A stretch of DNA of 64,000 nucleotides from Shewanella algae (GTDB lineage Bacteria; Pseudomonadota; Gammaproteobacteria; Enterobacterales; Shewanellaceae), in assembly GCF_009183365.2 (NCBI RefSeq), contig NZ_CP068230.1:3005001-3069000 (forward strand), read 5' to 3'. The translations under genes and the position numbers were made by a program. Of this stretch, positions 16,924 to 26,932 are shown in pieces. The first letter of the stretch is position 1. Each line of letters opens with the position of its first letter. Under the pieces are notes generated by a model. The model worked only from the letters and a program-made list of their open reading frames with translations, ran no database searches and was not told where the DNA came from.

Positions 16924-17800
16924 GATTTATCAGGAAGACGATATTCCATCCCCCAGCCTCAAGCTCTGGCGTACCTTTGCCGCCAATCCTTTTGCGCTTG
17001 CCGGGCTTTGGGGCGTGCTCTGCCTGCTGATCCTGACAATGTTCGGGCCCATGATTGCCCCCTACCCGGCCGATTTTCAAGATCCCAACGCCCTGTTACT
17101 GCCACCATCCTGGGACGATCTCGGCACGGTTGAGCACTTTCTCGGTACAGACGATCTCGGCCGGGATATCTTTTCCCGCCTGCTGCATGGCACCAGTTAC
17201 ACCTTCGGCATGGCGCTGGCGATTGTCGCCACCGCACTCCTGGTCGGATTTATCATAGGTTCATTCTCGGGGATGATGCGCGGCCTCAAGTCCAGTATCC
17301 TAGGGCACCTGCTCGATGCCTTGCTGTCGATTCCATCACTCTTGATGGCTATTCTGGTGGTGGCGGTAATGGGCCCCGGGCTGATGAACGTATTCTGGGC
17401 CGTGGGTATCGCGCTCACGCCTCAGTTTGTTCGCGCCATACATCAAGCCGTGCATGAAGAGTTGCAAAAAGAATATGTCACCGCCGCCAAGTTGGATGGC
17501 GCCAATGGTCTGCAGATATTCTGGTTTGTGATTATGCCCAATGTCTGGGAGACTGTGATTATTCAAACAACGCTGGCAATATCGGCGGCCATTTTGGATA
17601 TCGCCGCGCTGGGTTTCCTCAATCTCGGTGCCCAGGCGCCCAAATCCGAATGGGGTGCCATGGTATTCCAGGGCCTGGATAACCTGCTGACCGCTCCCTG
17701 GACAGTGACCATTCCGGGAGCCGCTATCCTGCTGAGTGTGTTGGCCGTCAACCTGGTCGGCGATGGACTGAGATCGGCGCTTGCGCCCATCAGAAACTGA
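16910..17800 (+). CDS. sapC: SapC-type ABC transporter permease
   Basis: A 296-residue DppC/OppC-type permease. The EAA coupling motif is AAKLDGANGLQIFWFVIMPNV, and the N-terminal block LGTDDLGRDIFSRLLHGTSYT is typical of this family. The ATG at 16910 has AGGAA 7 nt upstream and lies 14 nt inside sapB; the frame upstream of it is not used. It pairs with SapB and is driven by SapD/SapF. Confidence 0.9.
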   Translation: MPQIKIYQEDDIPSPSLKLWRTFAANPFALAGLWGVLCLLILTMFGPMIAPYPADFQDPNALLLPPSWDDLGTVEHFLGTDDLGRDIFSRLLHGTSYTFGMALAIVATALLVGFIIGSFSGMMRGLKSSILGHLLDALLSIPSLLMAILVVAVMGPGLMNVFWAVGIALTPQFVRAIHQAVHEELQKEYVTAAKLDGANGLQIFWFVIMPNVWETVIIQTTLAISAAILDIAALGFLNLGAQAPKSEWGAMVFQGLDNLLTAPWTVTIPGAAILLSVLAVNLVGDGLRSALAPIRN

Positions 17801-17802
17801 TT

Positions 17803-18810
17803 ATGCCGTTACTCGATATTCGTAATCTCACCATAGAACTGGACACGCCCCATGGGCGGGTCAAGGCGCTGGAAAAAGTCAGCCTGACAGTCAATGCCGG
17901 TGAAATCCATGGTCTGGTCGGTGAATCCGGCTCGGGCCGCTCTCTCATGGCGCGGGCCATTCTCGGGATCCCCGGCCCCAACTGGACTGTCACCGCCGAT
18001 CGCATGATGTGGGATGGCCGCAACCTGATGGAAATGAATCAGGCGGAGCGGCGCAGCCTTATGGGCTCTGATATGTCGATGATATTTCAGGATCCCTCCG
18101 GCAGCTTTGACCCGGCGCTCACTGTGGGCAGCCAATTGATTGAAGCCATGCCGCTGAATAAGCAAACACCTTTCTGGCGCCGCGGTAAAGAGCGGCGTCT
18201 TACAGCACAAAAATGGTTGCACAAGGTGGGGGTCAAAGAGCCGCGGCGGGTGCTGGCCAGCTACGCCTGGGAACTCTCCGAAGGTGAATGCCAGAAAGTG
18301 ATGATTGCCATGGCGCTCGCCAATCGTCCCAAGTTACTGATCGCCGATGAACCCACGGCTTCGATGGAACCCAGTACCCAGGCGCAGATATTTCGTCTGT
18401 TGACTCAGCTCAATCAGTTGCAGAACGTCGCCATCTTGCTGATCAGCCACGAGTTGGACACACTGTCGAACTGGTGTAACCGTCTGACTGTGCTCTACAG
18501 CGGCCAGGTGATGGAATCCGGCCCTACCGCAGAGCTACTTGAGCAGCCTTATCATCCCTATACCAAGGCGATGCTGGATAATATGCCGGACTACTCAGGC
18601 CCTGCAGCCCACAAGACACTGATGCCGACCCTGCCAGGCTCAGTGCCGGCGCTGCAACATCTGCCGATAGGCTGCCGCCTGGGGCCTCGCTGCCCGGAAG
18701 CCCGCAAACAATGCGTGGTGCAACCGCAACTGAGCCATCATAAAGACAGATATTACGCCTGCCATTTCCCTTATCAGAGTGAGCCTATTGATGACGACTC
18801 CCTTGCTTAA
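17803..18810 (+). CDS. sapD: SapD-type ABC transporter ATP-binding protein (Walker A Lys to Arg)
   Basis: A 335-residue oligopeptide-type ABC ATPase closely resembling SapD throughout, including ELSEGECQKVMIAMALANRPKLLIADEP (signature plus Walker B) and the C-terminal Cys-rich IGCRLGPRCPEA. The Walker A reads GESGSGRS at residues 40-47: the catalytic lysine is replaced by arginine (codon CGC). This change normally weakens nucleotide hydrolysis, so SapF may carry most of the ATPase work. Walker B and the signature are intact. SapD has also been tied to Trk potassium uptake in E. coli. Confidence 0.9.
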   Translation: MPLLDIRNLTIELDTPHGRVKALEKVSLTVNAGEIHGLVGESGSGRSLMARAILGIPGPNWTVTADRMMWDGRNLMEMNQAERRSLMGSDMSMIFQDPSGSFDPALTVGSQLIEAMPLNKQTPFWRRGKERRLTAQKWLHKVGVKEPRRVLASYAWELSEGECQKVMIAMALANRPKLLIADEPTASMEPSTQAQIFRLLTQLNQLQNVAILLISHELDTLSNWCNRLTVLYSGQVMESGPTAELLEQPYHPYTKAMLDNMPDYSGPAAHKTLMPTLPGSVPALQHLPIGCRLGPRCPEARKQCVVQPQLSHHKDRYYACHFPYQSEPIDDDSLA

Positions 18811-19576
18811 AGTCACGGACCTGAGCAAACGCTACTTCAGCGGCTACAAGGGCTTTCGCCGCCAATATACTGAGGCTTTGGCGCCCATTTCGTTTGAACT
18901 CAACAGTGGCGAAACCCTGGCCATTGCCGGTGAAGCCGGCTCCGGCAAGAGTACTCTGGCCCGTATTTTGGTCGGTGCCGAGTATCGCAGCGGCGGGCAA
19001 ATTCTGTTCAATGGCGAGCCGCTCGACAGCCATGATCTGAAACAGCGCTGCAGACTTATCCGGATGATATTCCAGGATCCCAATACCTCACTCAACCCCA
19101 GGCTGACCATAGGGGAACTGCTCAATGAGCCGCTGAGGTTCAATACCCGGCTCTCGGCCCATGCCCGCAGTGAGCAAGTGGTTGAGACTTTGCGCAAAGT
19201 CGGCTTGCTGCCGGAACACGTGGAGTTTTATCCCCACATGATTTCCGAAGGTCAGAAACAGCGGGTGGCGGTGGCCCGGGCCTTGATGCTCAACCCGAGG
19301 ATCATTATCGCCGATGAAGCTCTGACGGCGCTGGATCTCTCGGTGCGGGCCCAGATCCTCAACCTGCTGCTCAAGCTGCAAAAAGAGATGGGGCTTTCCT
19401 ATATTTTTGTGTCCCACAACCTCAATGTTATCCGCCATGTAAGCGACAAGATCATGGTGTTGCACAAGGGGGTGATGGTGGAAAAAGCCGCCACCGAGAC
19501 CCTGTTCAATGATCCGCAACACGAATACACCCAAAGATTATTGCAGGAGCAGGCACAACTGGCCCGCAAGCGTTGA
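18791..19576 (+). CDS. sapF: SapF-type ABC transporter ATP-binding protein
   Basis: A 261-residue ABC ATPase with a canonical Walker A GEAGSGKST (47-55), signature ISEGQKQR, Walker B IIIADEA and a switch histidine (VSHN). It is the last gene of sapABCDF and partners SapD. The ATG at 18791 lies 20 nt inside sapD, and the four codons upstream in the open frame are not needed. No clear terminator follows, and fabV starts 116 bp further on in the same direction. Confidence 0.9.
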   Translation: MTTPLLKVTDLSKRYFSGYKGFRRQYTEALAPISFELNSGETLAIAGEAGSGKSTLARILVGAEYRSGGQILFNGEPLDSHDLKQRCRLIRMIFQDPNTSLNPRLTIGELLNEPLRFNTRLSAHARSEQVVETLRKVGLLPEHVEFYPHMISEGQKQRVAVARALMLNPRIIIADEALTALDLSVRAQILNLLLKLQKEMGLSYIFVSHNLNVIRHVSDKIMVLHKGVMVEKAATETLFNDPQHEYTQRLLQEQAQLARKR

Positions 19577-19692
19577 TAAGGGTTCAAACTGCTCCAACCA
19601 CTGCCCCGTCGGCAGGCTTTTTGAAAAAATCAGTACCAATTAGAGTTGAAATACTTATCCTAATGACAGTTTTCGGAAGAAGAAGCTAAGAC

Positions 19693-20895
19693 ATGATTAT
19701 TAAACCTAAAATTCGTGGTTTCATTTGTACCACTACTCATCCTCTGGGCTGTGAAGCCAACGTGCTGGAGCAGATAAACACCACCAAGGCCAAAGGCAAG
19801 ATAGCCAATGGCCCCAAGAAAGTGCTGGTGGTAGGTTCTTCCAGTGGTTATGGTCTCTCCTCCCGTATTGCCGCCGCCTTTGGTTCCGATGCTGCCACTA
19901 TCGGGGTCTTTTTTGAAAAGCCCGGCACTGAGACCAAACCCGGCACAGCCGGTTGGTACAACTCGGCGGCGTTTGACAAGTTTGCCAAGGCTGAAGGCCT
20001 GTATTCCAAGAGCATCAACTGTGATGCCTTCAGCCATGAAGCCAAAGCCAAGGTGATTGAGCTGATCAAGGCCGATCTGGGCCAGATAGACATGGTGGTT
20101 TATTCACTGGCCTCGCCTGTACGCAAACTGCCAGACAGCGGCGAAGTGATCCGCTCGGCCCTCAAGCCTATCGGCGAGTCATATCGCTCTACCGCGGTGG
20201 ACACCAACAAAGACACCATCATTGAAGCCTCGGTTGAGCCGGCGACAGAGCAGGAAATCAAAGATACTGTTACTGTGATGGGTGGTCAGGATTGGGAACT
20301 GTGGCTAGATGCCCTCGACAAGGCCGGCGTGCTGGCCGATGGTTGCAAGACAGTAGCTTACAGCTATATAGGTACAGAGCTGACCTGGCCTATCTACTGG
20401 CATGGCGCTCTGGGTAAAGCCAAGATGGATCTCGACCGCGCCGCCGGCGAACTGAACCAAAGACTGGCCGCCAAGGGTGGCAGTGCCAATGTCGCCGTGC
20501 TCAAGAGTGTGATCACTCAGGCCAGTTCGGCTATTCCGGTAATGCCACTGTATATCGCCATGGTCTTCAAGAAGATGCGCGAAGAAGGCCTGCATGAAGG
20601 CTGCATGGAACAGATTTACCGTATGTTCAGCGAGCGCCTATACAAGGCCGATGGCAGCAAGCCAGAAGTAGACGATGCCAACCGCCTGCGCCTGGATGAT
20701 TGGGAACTGAGAGAAGATATCCAGCAGCATTGCCGCGATCTCTGGCCACAAATCACCACAGAAAACCTCAGTGAGCTGACCGACTACCGTGAGTACAAGG
20801 CCGAATTCCTCAAGCTGTTTGGCTTTGGTATCGAAGGCATAGACTATGATGCCGACGTTAATCCGGCCGTTGAGTTTGATGTTATAGAGCTCTAA
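19693..20895 (+). CDS. fabV: Trans-2-enoyl-CoA/ACP reductase FabV
   Basis: A 400-residue NADH-dependent enoyl-ACP reductase of the FabV type, which completes each fatty-acid elongation cycle and is triclosan-resistant. The long SDR-like Rossmann motif VVGSSSGYGLSSRIAAAFG lies near residues 49-67. The catalytic Y-X8-K signature is YWHGALGKAK, following TELTWPI. The family opening MIIKPKIRGFICTTTHPLGC is present. It is a single gene with its own terminator. No fabI is seen in the window. Confidence 0.95.
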   Translation: MIIKPKIRGFICTTTHPLGCEANVLEQINTTKAKGKIANGPKKVLVVGSSSGYGLSSRIAAAFGSDAATIGVFFEKPGTETKPGTAGWYNSAAFDKFAKAEGLYSKSINCDAFSHEAKAKVIELIKADLGQIDMVVYSLASPVRKLPDSGEVIRSALKPIGESYRSTAVDTNKDTIIEASVEPATEQEIKDTVTVMGGQDWELWLDALDKAGVLADGCKTVAYSYIGTELTWPIYWHGALGKAKMDLDRAAGELNQRLAAKGGSANVAVLKSVITQASSAIPVMPLYIAMVFKKMREEGLHEGCMEQIYRMFSERLYKADGSKPEVDDANRLRLDDWELREDIQQHCRDLWPQITTENLSELTDYREYKAEFLKLFGFGIEGIDYDADVNPAVEFDVIEL

Positions 20896-20958
20896 ACAAG
20901 GTGCAGGCAAGTATCAAGTCGCTGTTAAACGCTGCTCTTGATTAAATGCACAAAAGAA

Positions 20959-20990
20959 ACGCCCCCAATTGCCTTAGCTATTGGGGGCGT
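20959..20990 (+). terminator. Intrinsic terminator of fabV
   Basis: ACGCCCCCAAT and ATTGGGGGCGT form an 11-bp stem with a short loop, followed by TTTACCTTTT. Confidence 0.85.
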
Positions 20991-21013
20991 TTTACCTTTT
21001 CGGGTATTTTTGA

Positions 21014-23851
21014 TTAGAAGCTCAGGCTGGTGCTGGCCTTTTGCTTATCATTGTCGGTCACTGTCAGTGTCACTTCATTGGCACGACCGCCAATACGCAT
21101 GGCAACCGGGCCGTTGAATCTACGCCCATCGTTGAAGCGCCACTGCTGCTTTTTGATATAACCGTCAGGATCATAGCTCTCGGAGATAAACACCTGCAGC
21201 AGCCAAAGATCCAGATGACGGATAACCGCCACAGGCTCGGTCGGCTCAGGGGCTATCTCAACGGTTACCTCACGGCTGACACTGTGCTGGGCACCTTTGT
21301 CATCGGTCACGGTCAGAGTGATGAGGTAGACACCGCTTTGTTGGTATTCATGGCTCACCTGCTCGCCAAAGGCTTGAGTACCATCACCCAGATCCCACTC
21401 CAGGCTCACCAACTCACCGTCGCTATCACTCGAAGTGCTAGCAAGCGCCACTGCGGCACCATTTTGCTGCACTGAGAACTCGGCAACCGGTGTCTGATTG
21501 GCCGCGGCAAAGTCCAGGGCGATGATCACAGGGTCGTGATCCGATGAGCGGAAGGCATCGTTGCTGTAGAAACTTTGCAGTTGCTCCGGCGTCTTGAACT
21601 CAGTGTTGTAGTCCAGCACCCTGGGTTCATCAGTATTGATATGCCAATCGGTCACATCACGAACATTGGCCAGCATGGCTTCATTGGCCAATGCATGATC
21701 TAGCTGTCCCGACTCACCGGAGAACACATAGGAGTATGCTGAAGGCTTACCAAGCTCGCCAAACAGCTCGGCGTAACCGGCATTGGCCAGGGTCGTCAGT
21801 GGATCTTCCTTGGCGTAGGCATTGAGATCCCCTATCACCAGCACCTTGTCATCCTGATATTCTGCCTGCAGGAACTGGCCTATCGCCATGGCTGCGCGGG
21901 TTCGGGTCAGATTACAGTTACCCTGGCCGTCGTTCATGTCGGGATCGCCCAGCGCATTACAATCACTGCCCTTGGACTTGAGGTGGTTGACCGCCACCAC
22001 AAAGCTATCCTCACTGTCGTTCACGCTAAACTTCTGGGTCAGCATGGGACGGTTCTTGCCATCGTTGAACAGCACCTGACCATTGTCATCCAGCGCCGAA
22101 TTGCTGCTGTCCAGAATCGCCGCTACCCCTTCCGGGGTGACTCTGTCCTGACGATACAAAATACCGACGCTGATCTCATCGTTGCCAATACGATTAACCT
22201 GTGGCGCCAGATAGCGATAGCTGTCAGTGCCAATGGCGTCGTTGAGACCGCGGGCCAGATCGGCAATTGCCGAGTTACTGCCGAAACCATCGTTCTCGAT
22301 TTCCATCAAACCGAAGACATCGGCGTTAATAGTTTTCATCGCCGCGATTATCTTGGCTCGTTGGCGCTCAAACTCCTCTTGAGTATCGGCGCCACGGGAC
22401 GTGGGGAAACCACCGCCCTGGCCATCGCCGTTGAAATAGTTGAGCACGTTGAAACTGGCAACTGTCAAGGCATCGAGACGATTCAACTCAGGCTCGGACG
22501 CTCTGGGATTGGCGGCAACAAAGTTGACGGTATCGACCGGCATCAAACGGTAAATGCCAAAGCCGTAATGCATCACCGCGGTGAGGTTTGTGACAGTATC
22601 ACCGACTCTGAGCGGGTTAGCGGCGCTCAGACCCGGGGCCGGATAGATAACAGGATCCGGGTTTTGTGCTGTCAGGCCATCGTCAAGCACTATGGAATCC
22701 AGGGCATTGGCTGCCGTAACCGCCAAGGCATCGGCGCCGGGATTGGCCACCTGAGTACCGATAAAGTGACGGCTTGAACCCAACAACACCTCACCATAAC
22801 GGCCAAGGTTGTAGACTTCGTTTACCGTAAGATGTTGCTCAAAGCTAACCAACATGCCTTCGAAGGCTTCAAGTGCACTGCTGTCATTGACCGGCAGGCT
22901 CACTCTGGCTGCACTCGGCAGAGGCTGTGATGTGGCACACAAGGCCTTGGCACTGACATTGGTCAGTTCGGTCAGGCCTTGATATTCAGTGACCTGAGCC
23001 CGCACTCGAATTCGGTCGCCGGCCTGATAGCCACTGGCGCTATTGCCTGTGTACAGGAACACCCCTTCCGAGGTCAAAGGATCGGCATCCGCCTCGGCAT
23101 CGGCCATCTGCAGGAACAATCCCTTGAGACCCGCTTCCTGGTTGCTGGTGACTATAGCTTCCACTTCCAGGGTTTCACCAGCCAATGGACTGGCCTCACC
23201 GCTACCCTGCAATGCATGAATGGGTGTAGCCGCATCGCCGCAAACCAAGGCGCCATTACCGGGATCTGTCGGTTCACCCGGCTCGCCGGCATTACCGCCA
23301 AAGGCCCCCAGGTCGTCGATATTATCGATGGCGAAACCATCCCAACCGCTGAGGTCAACCGCATCGAAGGGGTCGAGATCCGCACTCAAGTTGTCCAGCT
23401 TACGCCTTATAGTATTGTTTTGAGTGGAAACATCACCACTGCCCCACTCGGAGCCGGGATCCACCCCAACCTGGCCCAGGCTGTCGACCACCTCACCATT
23501 ACGGCTCAGCACCAGGGCATCATCACCGTTGAAGAAACTGGCGCTGCTGGTTTGCTGCGCCAATGTCAGGATTGCAGCATCGGCATCATTGTCGGCCAAT
23601 ACATGAGTGCCACCGGCGGCCAGCATGCCGCTCAGGGCAATGCTGCTGCCTGCGCTGCTACTGCCATTGAAGAAGATATCCAGCTGATACTGGCTGAGAT
23701 CGACAGCTTGGCTGCCGGCGTTAAAGAGTTCGATGGCCTTGTTATTGCCTGAGCCTTCAACATATTCGGAAATGATCACTTGCTCGCTCGCCTGAGCCTG
23801 GGCAGCAATACTGCCCACGGCCAGGGCAAGCAGACTTGCCTTGGTTAACAT
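21014..23851 (-). CDS. exeM: ExeM/NucH-type extracellular endonuclease
   Basis: A 945-residue secreted nuclease. Order of parts: signal peptide (cleavage near AQAS, about residue 22), lamin-tail domain (EQVIISEYVEGSGNNKAIELFN, residues 23-150), an OB-fold-like region (about 200-440), an endonuclease/exonuclease/phosphatase domain (about 455-790), and a PKD domain (about 800-880) plus a short second beta domain. Catalytic elements LMEIEND, NHLKSKGSDC, VIGDLNAY and SSDHDPV are all present. Such enzymes degrade extracellular DNA for phosphate and carbon and in biofilm turnover. No GlyGly-CTERM anchor is seen, so it is probably released or bound by other means. Confidence 0.88.
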   Translation of the reverse strand: MLTKASLLALAVGSIAAQAQASEQVIISEYVEGSGNNKAIELFNAGSQAVDLSQYQLDIFFNGSSSAGSSIALSGMLAAGGTHVLADNDADAAILTLAQQTSSASFFNGDDALVLSRNGEVVDSLGQVGVDPGSEWGSGDVSTQNNTIRRKLDNLSADLDPFDAVDLSGWDGFAIDNIDDLGAFGGNAGEPGEPTDPGNGALVCGDAATPIHALQGSGEASPLAGETLEVEAIVTSNQEAGLKGLFLQMADAEADADPLTSEGVFLYTGNSASGYQAGDRIRVRAQVTEYQGLTELTNVSAKALCATSQPLPSAARVSLPVNDSSALEAFEGMLVSFEQHLTVNEVYNLGRYGEVLLGSSRHFIGTQVANPGADALAVTAANALDSIVLDDGLTAQNPDPVIYPAPGLSAANPLRVGDTVTNLTAVMHYGFGIYRLMPVDTVNFVAANPRASEPELNRLDALTVASFNVLNYFNGDGQGGGFPTSRGADTQEEFERQRAKIIAAMKTINADVFGLMEIENDGFGSNSAIADLARGLNDAIGTDSYRYLAPQVNRIGNDEISVGILYRQDRVTPEGVAAILDSSNSALDDNGQVLFNDGKNRPMLTQKFSVNDSEDSFVVAVNHLKSKGSDCNALGDPDMNDGQGNCNLTRTRAAMAIGQFLQAEYQDDKVLVIGDLNAYAKEDPLTTLANAGYAELFGELGKPSAYSYVFSGESGQLDHALANEAMLANVRDVTDWHINTDEPRVLDYNTEFKTPEQLQSFYSNDAFRSSDHDPVIIALDFAAANQTPVAEFSVQQNGAAVALASTSSDSDGELVSLEWDLGDGTQAFGEQVSHEYQQSGVYLITLTVTDDKGAQHSVSREVTVEIAPEPTEPVAVIRHLDLWLLQVFISESYDPDGYIKKQQWRFNDGRRFNGPVAMRIGGRANEVTLTVTDNDKQKASTSLSF

Positions 23852-24104
23852 ATTGACCCCTGAAATATATCCTGATTATAGTGATTTTCTTATTTATCAA
23901 TAAGTAATGTTATTTCCACATCCCCGCATCCGGAGATGCAGCCACTATAAAGGCCACAGGTTACAATCAAGTTGCAATATGTAAAATATTTATCAAACTT
24001 TAGTGTTAGTTAATTAGTCCTATCAAGGGGTTAGCTTGGAGAAAAAATTGAAAGCGCCTGAGTAACTCTAGTGCTCTAAGAATATGGCCTTACCACTCTT
24101 AGGT

Positions 24105-24623
24105 TCAAAGCGGCTTAAGTTGGCTGTCACGCAAGCCCACTAACATCAGCTCCCCGTCAGCGCCCAATCTCAGCTCGCCATAACGCCCCTGGCTGAAATG
24201 CTCGGCCTGGCCCTCTTCAAAGAAAAAAGCCTGACTCGCCAATTGCACTTCTCCCTGACGGACTTTAAACGGCAAGCGTCTTTGCCGCTGCAACAAAGGA
24301 GCCTCCGGGTCACTCTCCAACGCCACAAAAGCGGCGCGCTGCTGCTCGTCGAGACTCACTCTGAGCCAGCCCTGCATATTGTCCTGAAACTGCCCTTTTG
24401 CACGCAGCTCATTGGCCAGTTTCCGGGCCAATTTATAGTCGAGTTGCATATAATCCCCCTGCATCAGCGAGCGGGGATCCACCGGGGCCAGCTCAAGCAA
24501 AATGGGCTCACCGTGCTGCCAGAGCTGCTCTTTCTGCCACACGGAAATGTTGATGGCCAGCAAACAAAGCAGCCCCCATATGAGGCACAACCCCATGATT
24601 TTTGGCGTCAATTTCGGTTTCAT
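24105..24623 (-). CDS. GDYXXLXY-domain membrane-anchored protein
   Basis: A 172-residue protein with one N-terminal membrane helix (IMGLCLIWGLLCLLAINIS) and the family-defining motif GDYMQLDY at residues 56-63. A second conserved stretch, FFFEEGQAEHFSQGRYGELRLG, follows near the C-terminus. The ATG at 24623 overlaps the stop of the upstream DUF2157 gene (ATGA) and has GGAGGAGAG upstream. The family's function is unknown; it regularly sits behind a DUF2157/DUF4401 membrane protein, as here. Confidence 0.85.
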   Translation of the reverse strand: MKPKLTPKIMGLCLIWGLLCLLAINISVWQKEQLWQHGEPILLELAPVDPRSLMQGDYMQLDYKLARKLANELRAKGQFQDNMQGWLRVSLDEQQRAAFVALESDPEAPLLQRQRRLPFKVRQGEVQLASQAFFFEEGQAEHFSQGRYGELRLGADGELMLVGLRDSQLKPL

Positions 24624-26836
24624 GACTGCTCTCCTCCATTCTGCGCCGCCAGCCACTCAGGCCTGTCGCTCAAAGGCTTGAGCGCAAACCAGAGCAGTAG
24701 CAGACTCACGCCAAGCAACATCAGCAGCAAGGATTTTTCCAACAAGGTTTGCTGTAACGAGTAATAGTAATAACCGCAGTAGACCGGCATAGCCAGGACC
24801 CCGAGCCAGAGCAGCAAGCGCTCGGCCAGCACAAAGCCGAAAACCGCGACCAACGCGCCGGCGATAAGCCCGGGGATCCACCAAAACCAAACCAAGGCCG
24901 ACAGCAGTCCCAGTAACAACAGCACCTGCGAACGCCCATCCAATTGATGCCGGATTGCGTTCATTCGACTGCCGAAAAGACACCAAAGTTGCCACAGCAG
25001 CAAAGCTTCAAGTAACCATTGCGCGCCCTGCAACATAGCAAGGCTCACACCGGTATCCTTTAACTCCCAGACACCTTCCAGCCAAACCAATTGCGGCGTC
25101 TGACAAAAGAGCAGCGCCAAGGTCATGGCCATGGCAAGGGAGCGCCAGCGAAGCGGCGTCTTGCCCCAGTCGGCCTCATGGCGCCAAAGCAGCACAAAGC
25201 CCAGTAGCAGTGCCGGCGTCACCAAGGGTAATAATGAAAGAGTCTGCAGCAGCGCAATCAAGGCCAATAATGCCAGCAGCGCGCAACTGGACCGGGTCAA
25301 ATAAGGTGGCAGCAGATACCAGTGAAGCGAGGCCACCAGGGCCAGCATCAACCACCAGCGCCAGGAAGCCACTTCAAACAGCAGCTCGTCAAAGGTTATG
25401 CCATAGAGCACCAAGGCGGCCACGGCAAAGCTCAAGGCAAACTGAGAGATAAACAGTCCACTTTGACCTCGGCTCAAACCAAAGGCCACTGCAGATGCCG
25501 CCAGCGCCAGGCTCAGCAACAACCCAGGCTGAATATCGTCCAACAATAACGCCAGGCTGGTGCCGATGAAACCCAGCAAACAGATCCCGGCTAACCAGCC
25601 AAACAGGATAAGCATCGCCTTGAGATACCAGGGACTTTGCAACTCTGGTGTCTCTTGTGCCACATCCCCCGAGACAATGCCTGCCTGCTGCAGCCGTTGC
25701 CAGAAAAGGCTGTCCGCATTAAGGACGATTTGCTCATCCTCCCTGGGCTCTGTGTCGGCTGTCGCATCCTTGTATTTTTGGGTCTGTTGCTCTGGTGCAG
25801 CGGCCAGATAGTCAGCCTGCAAGCGCTTTAGCAGCAAGGCGACGACTGAGGCACTGAGCAGCACGCAAAGCGTCATCAGGGCAAACAACAGTACCACGGC
25901 ATCACCGTCAAGCACTTCAGACAGCAAGCGCAGCAACCAGAGATCAAACAGCGCTGCCGTGCCGAAAAGCCCGAGCGCCATGCCGTAGAGTTTACGCCTT
26001 GTGTGATAGCCTCGTATCAGCGCTGCGGCAACAACCCCGTAGAGAACGACAGCAATAAACTGCTGTGCGCTCAAGGAGTCGAACAGTGTCCAACAACTCG
26101 CCAACAACAAAAAGCCCCAACTCAGCAGCCCGCTTGTTACCTCGCTGAGGGGGATGCCGTGCTTGTCTGTCAGCGCAAAACGAAGCAGGCATTGATGCAG
26201 CAGCCAATTAAGCGCAAACAGTGACCAAGGGATAGCGAGCCTGTCATCCCCCAGCAAGCTAAACAGGTCTGCAAACGGCAATGAGGTTATCTGCAGCAAC
26301 AAGCACAGGGCCAGGTTCAACAGCAAGATAAGCAGCAGATAACCGGCTTCCAGTTTCAAAAACACCACCCAGGGCAGAATAAGCAGTGCCCACACGGCAA
26401 ACAACTGCCAGTTGTCAGCCCCTTGCTGATAGCTCTGGCCGATAAAGGCCAGCAAGACGCCGATAAACACACAGGCCACAAACAGGAGCCAGGGCAAAGC
26501 GCCTTGTGCCTTGTCGGCAAGGGGTGGCTTTAACCATCGGCTCAACGCAAAGGCCAGCAACAAACAGCCCAGCAAGCCGGTTTCCAATAACGCCAACTTG
26601 CCCATGCGCGGTAAAGCGGCCCAGTTGTAGGCAAAAAAGCAGATAAGCGCCGAAGCAAAACAGAGTGCAGCACTCCCCAGCAGCAGAGGGTTGAAAAAGC
26701 TCAGGCTCTGCTTGGCCCCAGGTGATGGCAGTAATCCCAAGGCTTTGCGCCACGCAGCCCCCGAGACAAGATGCTGCGAATGCCATAGATAAAGTTGCTG
26801 CTTGGCCTGGGCTCTGTGTTGTTGCAAAGCATCCAT
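24620..26836 (-). CDS. DUF2157 (and DUF4401-like) polytopic membrane protein
   Basis: A 738-residue protein with about 20 hydrophobic segments. A short cytoplasmic N-terminus (residues 1-45) carries the DUF2157 start, and a charged loop (about residues 345-375) divides two membrane halves; the second half resembles DUF4401. No catalytic motif or transporter signature is recognised. It is translationally coupled to the GDYXXLXY gene, which suggests a complex of the two proteins in the inner membrane. Confidence 0.8.
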   Translation of the reverse strand: MDALQQHRAQAKQQLYLWHSQHLVSGAAWRKALGLLPSPGAKQSLSFFNPLLLGSAALCFASALICFFAYNWAALPRMGKLALLETGLLGCLLLAFALSRWLKPPLADKAQGALPWLLFVACVFIGVLLAFIGQSYQQGADNWQLFAVWALLILPWVVFLKLEAGYLLLILLLNLALCLLLQITSLPFADLFSLLGDDRLAIPWSLFALNWLLHQCLLRFALTDKHGIPLSEVTSGLLSWGFLLLASCWTLFDSLSAQQFIAVVLYGVVAAALIRGYHTRRKLYGMALGLFGTAALFDLWLLRLLSEVLDGDAVVLLFALMTLCVLLSASVVALLLKRLQADYLAAAPEQQTQKYKDATADTEPREDEQIVLNADSLFWQRLQQAGIVSGDVAQETPELQSPWYLKAMLILFGWLAGICLLGFIGTSLALLLDDIQPGLLLSLALAASAVAFGLSRGQSGLFISQFALSFAVAALVLYGITFDELLFEVASWRWWLMLALVASLHWYLLPPYLTRSSCALLALLALIALLQTLSLLPLVTPALLLGFVLLWRHEADWGKTPLRWRSLAMAMTLALLFCQTPQLVWLEGVWELKDTGVSLAMLQGAQWLLEALLLWQLWCLFGSRMNAIRHQLDGRSQVLLLLGLLSALVWFWWIPGLIAGALVAVFGFVLAERLLLWLGVLAMPVYCGYYYYSLQQTLLEKSLLLMLLGVSLLLLWFALKPLSDRPEWLAAQNGGEQS

Positions 26837-26932
26837 GAAATGACCTGCCCGCTTTCCTTGAATGAATTAAGTTCCTATATTTAATCACAAGATCAAACAG
26901 ATCAAACAGATCAGCAGAGTTGGAGGTAGGGT

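Noticed and set aside
21983..22777. 264-codon open frame antisense to the nuclease gene
   Set aside because: It mirrors the high-GC third positions of exeM, and the translated protein has no domain, while the nuclease reads through completely.
26891..26912. Tandem GATCAAACA units upstream of the binding-protein gene, considered as an operator array
   Set aside because: Two and a half 9-bp copies without symmetry are more simply replication slippage.
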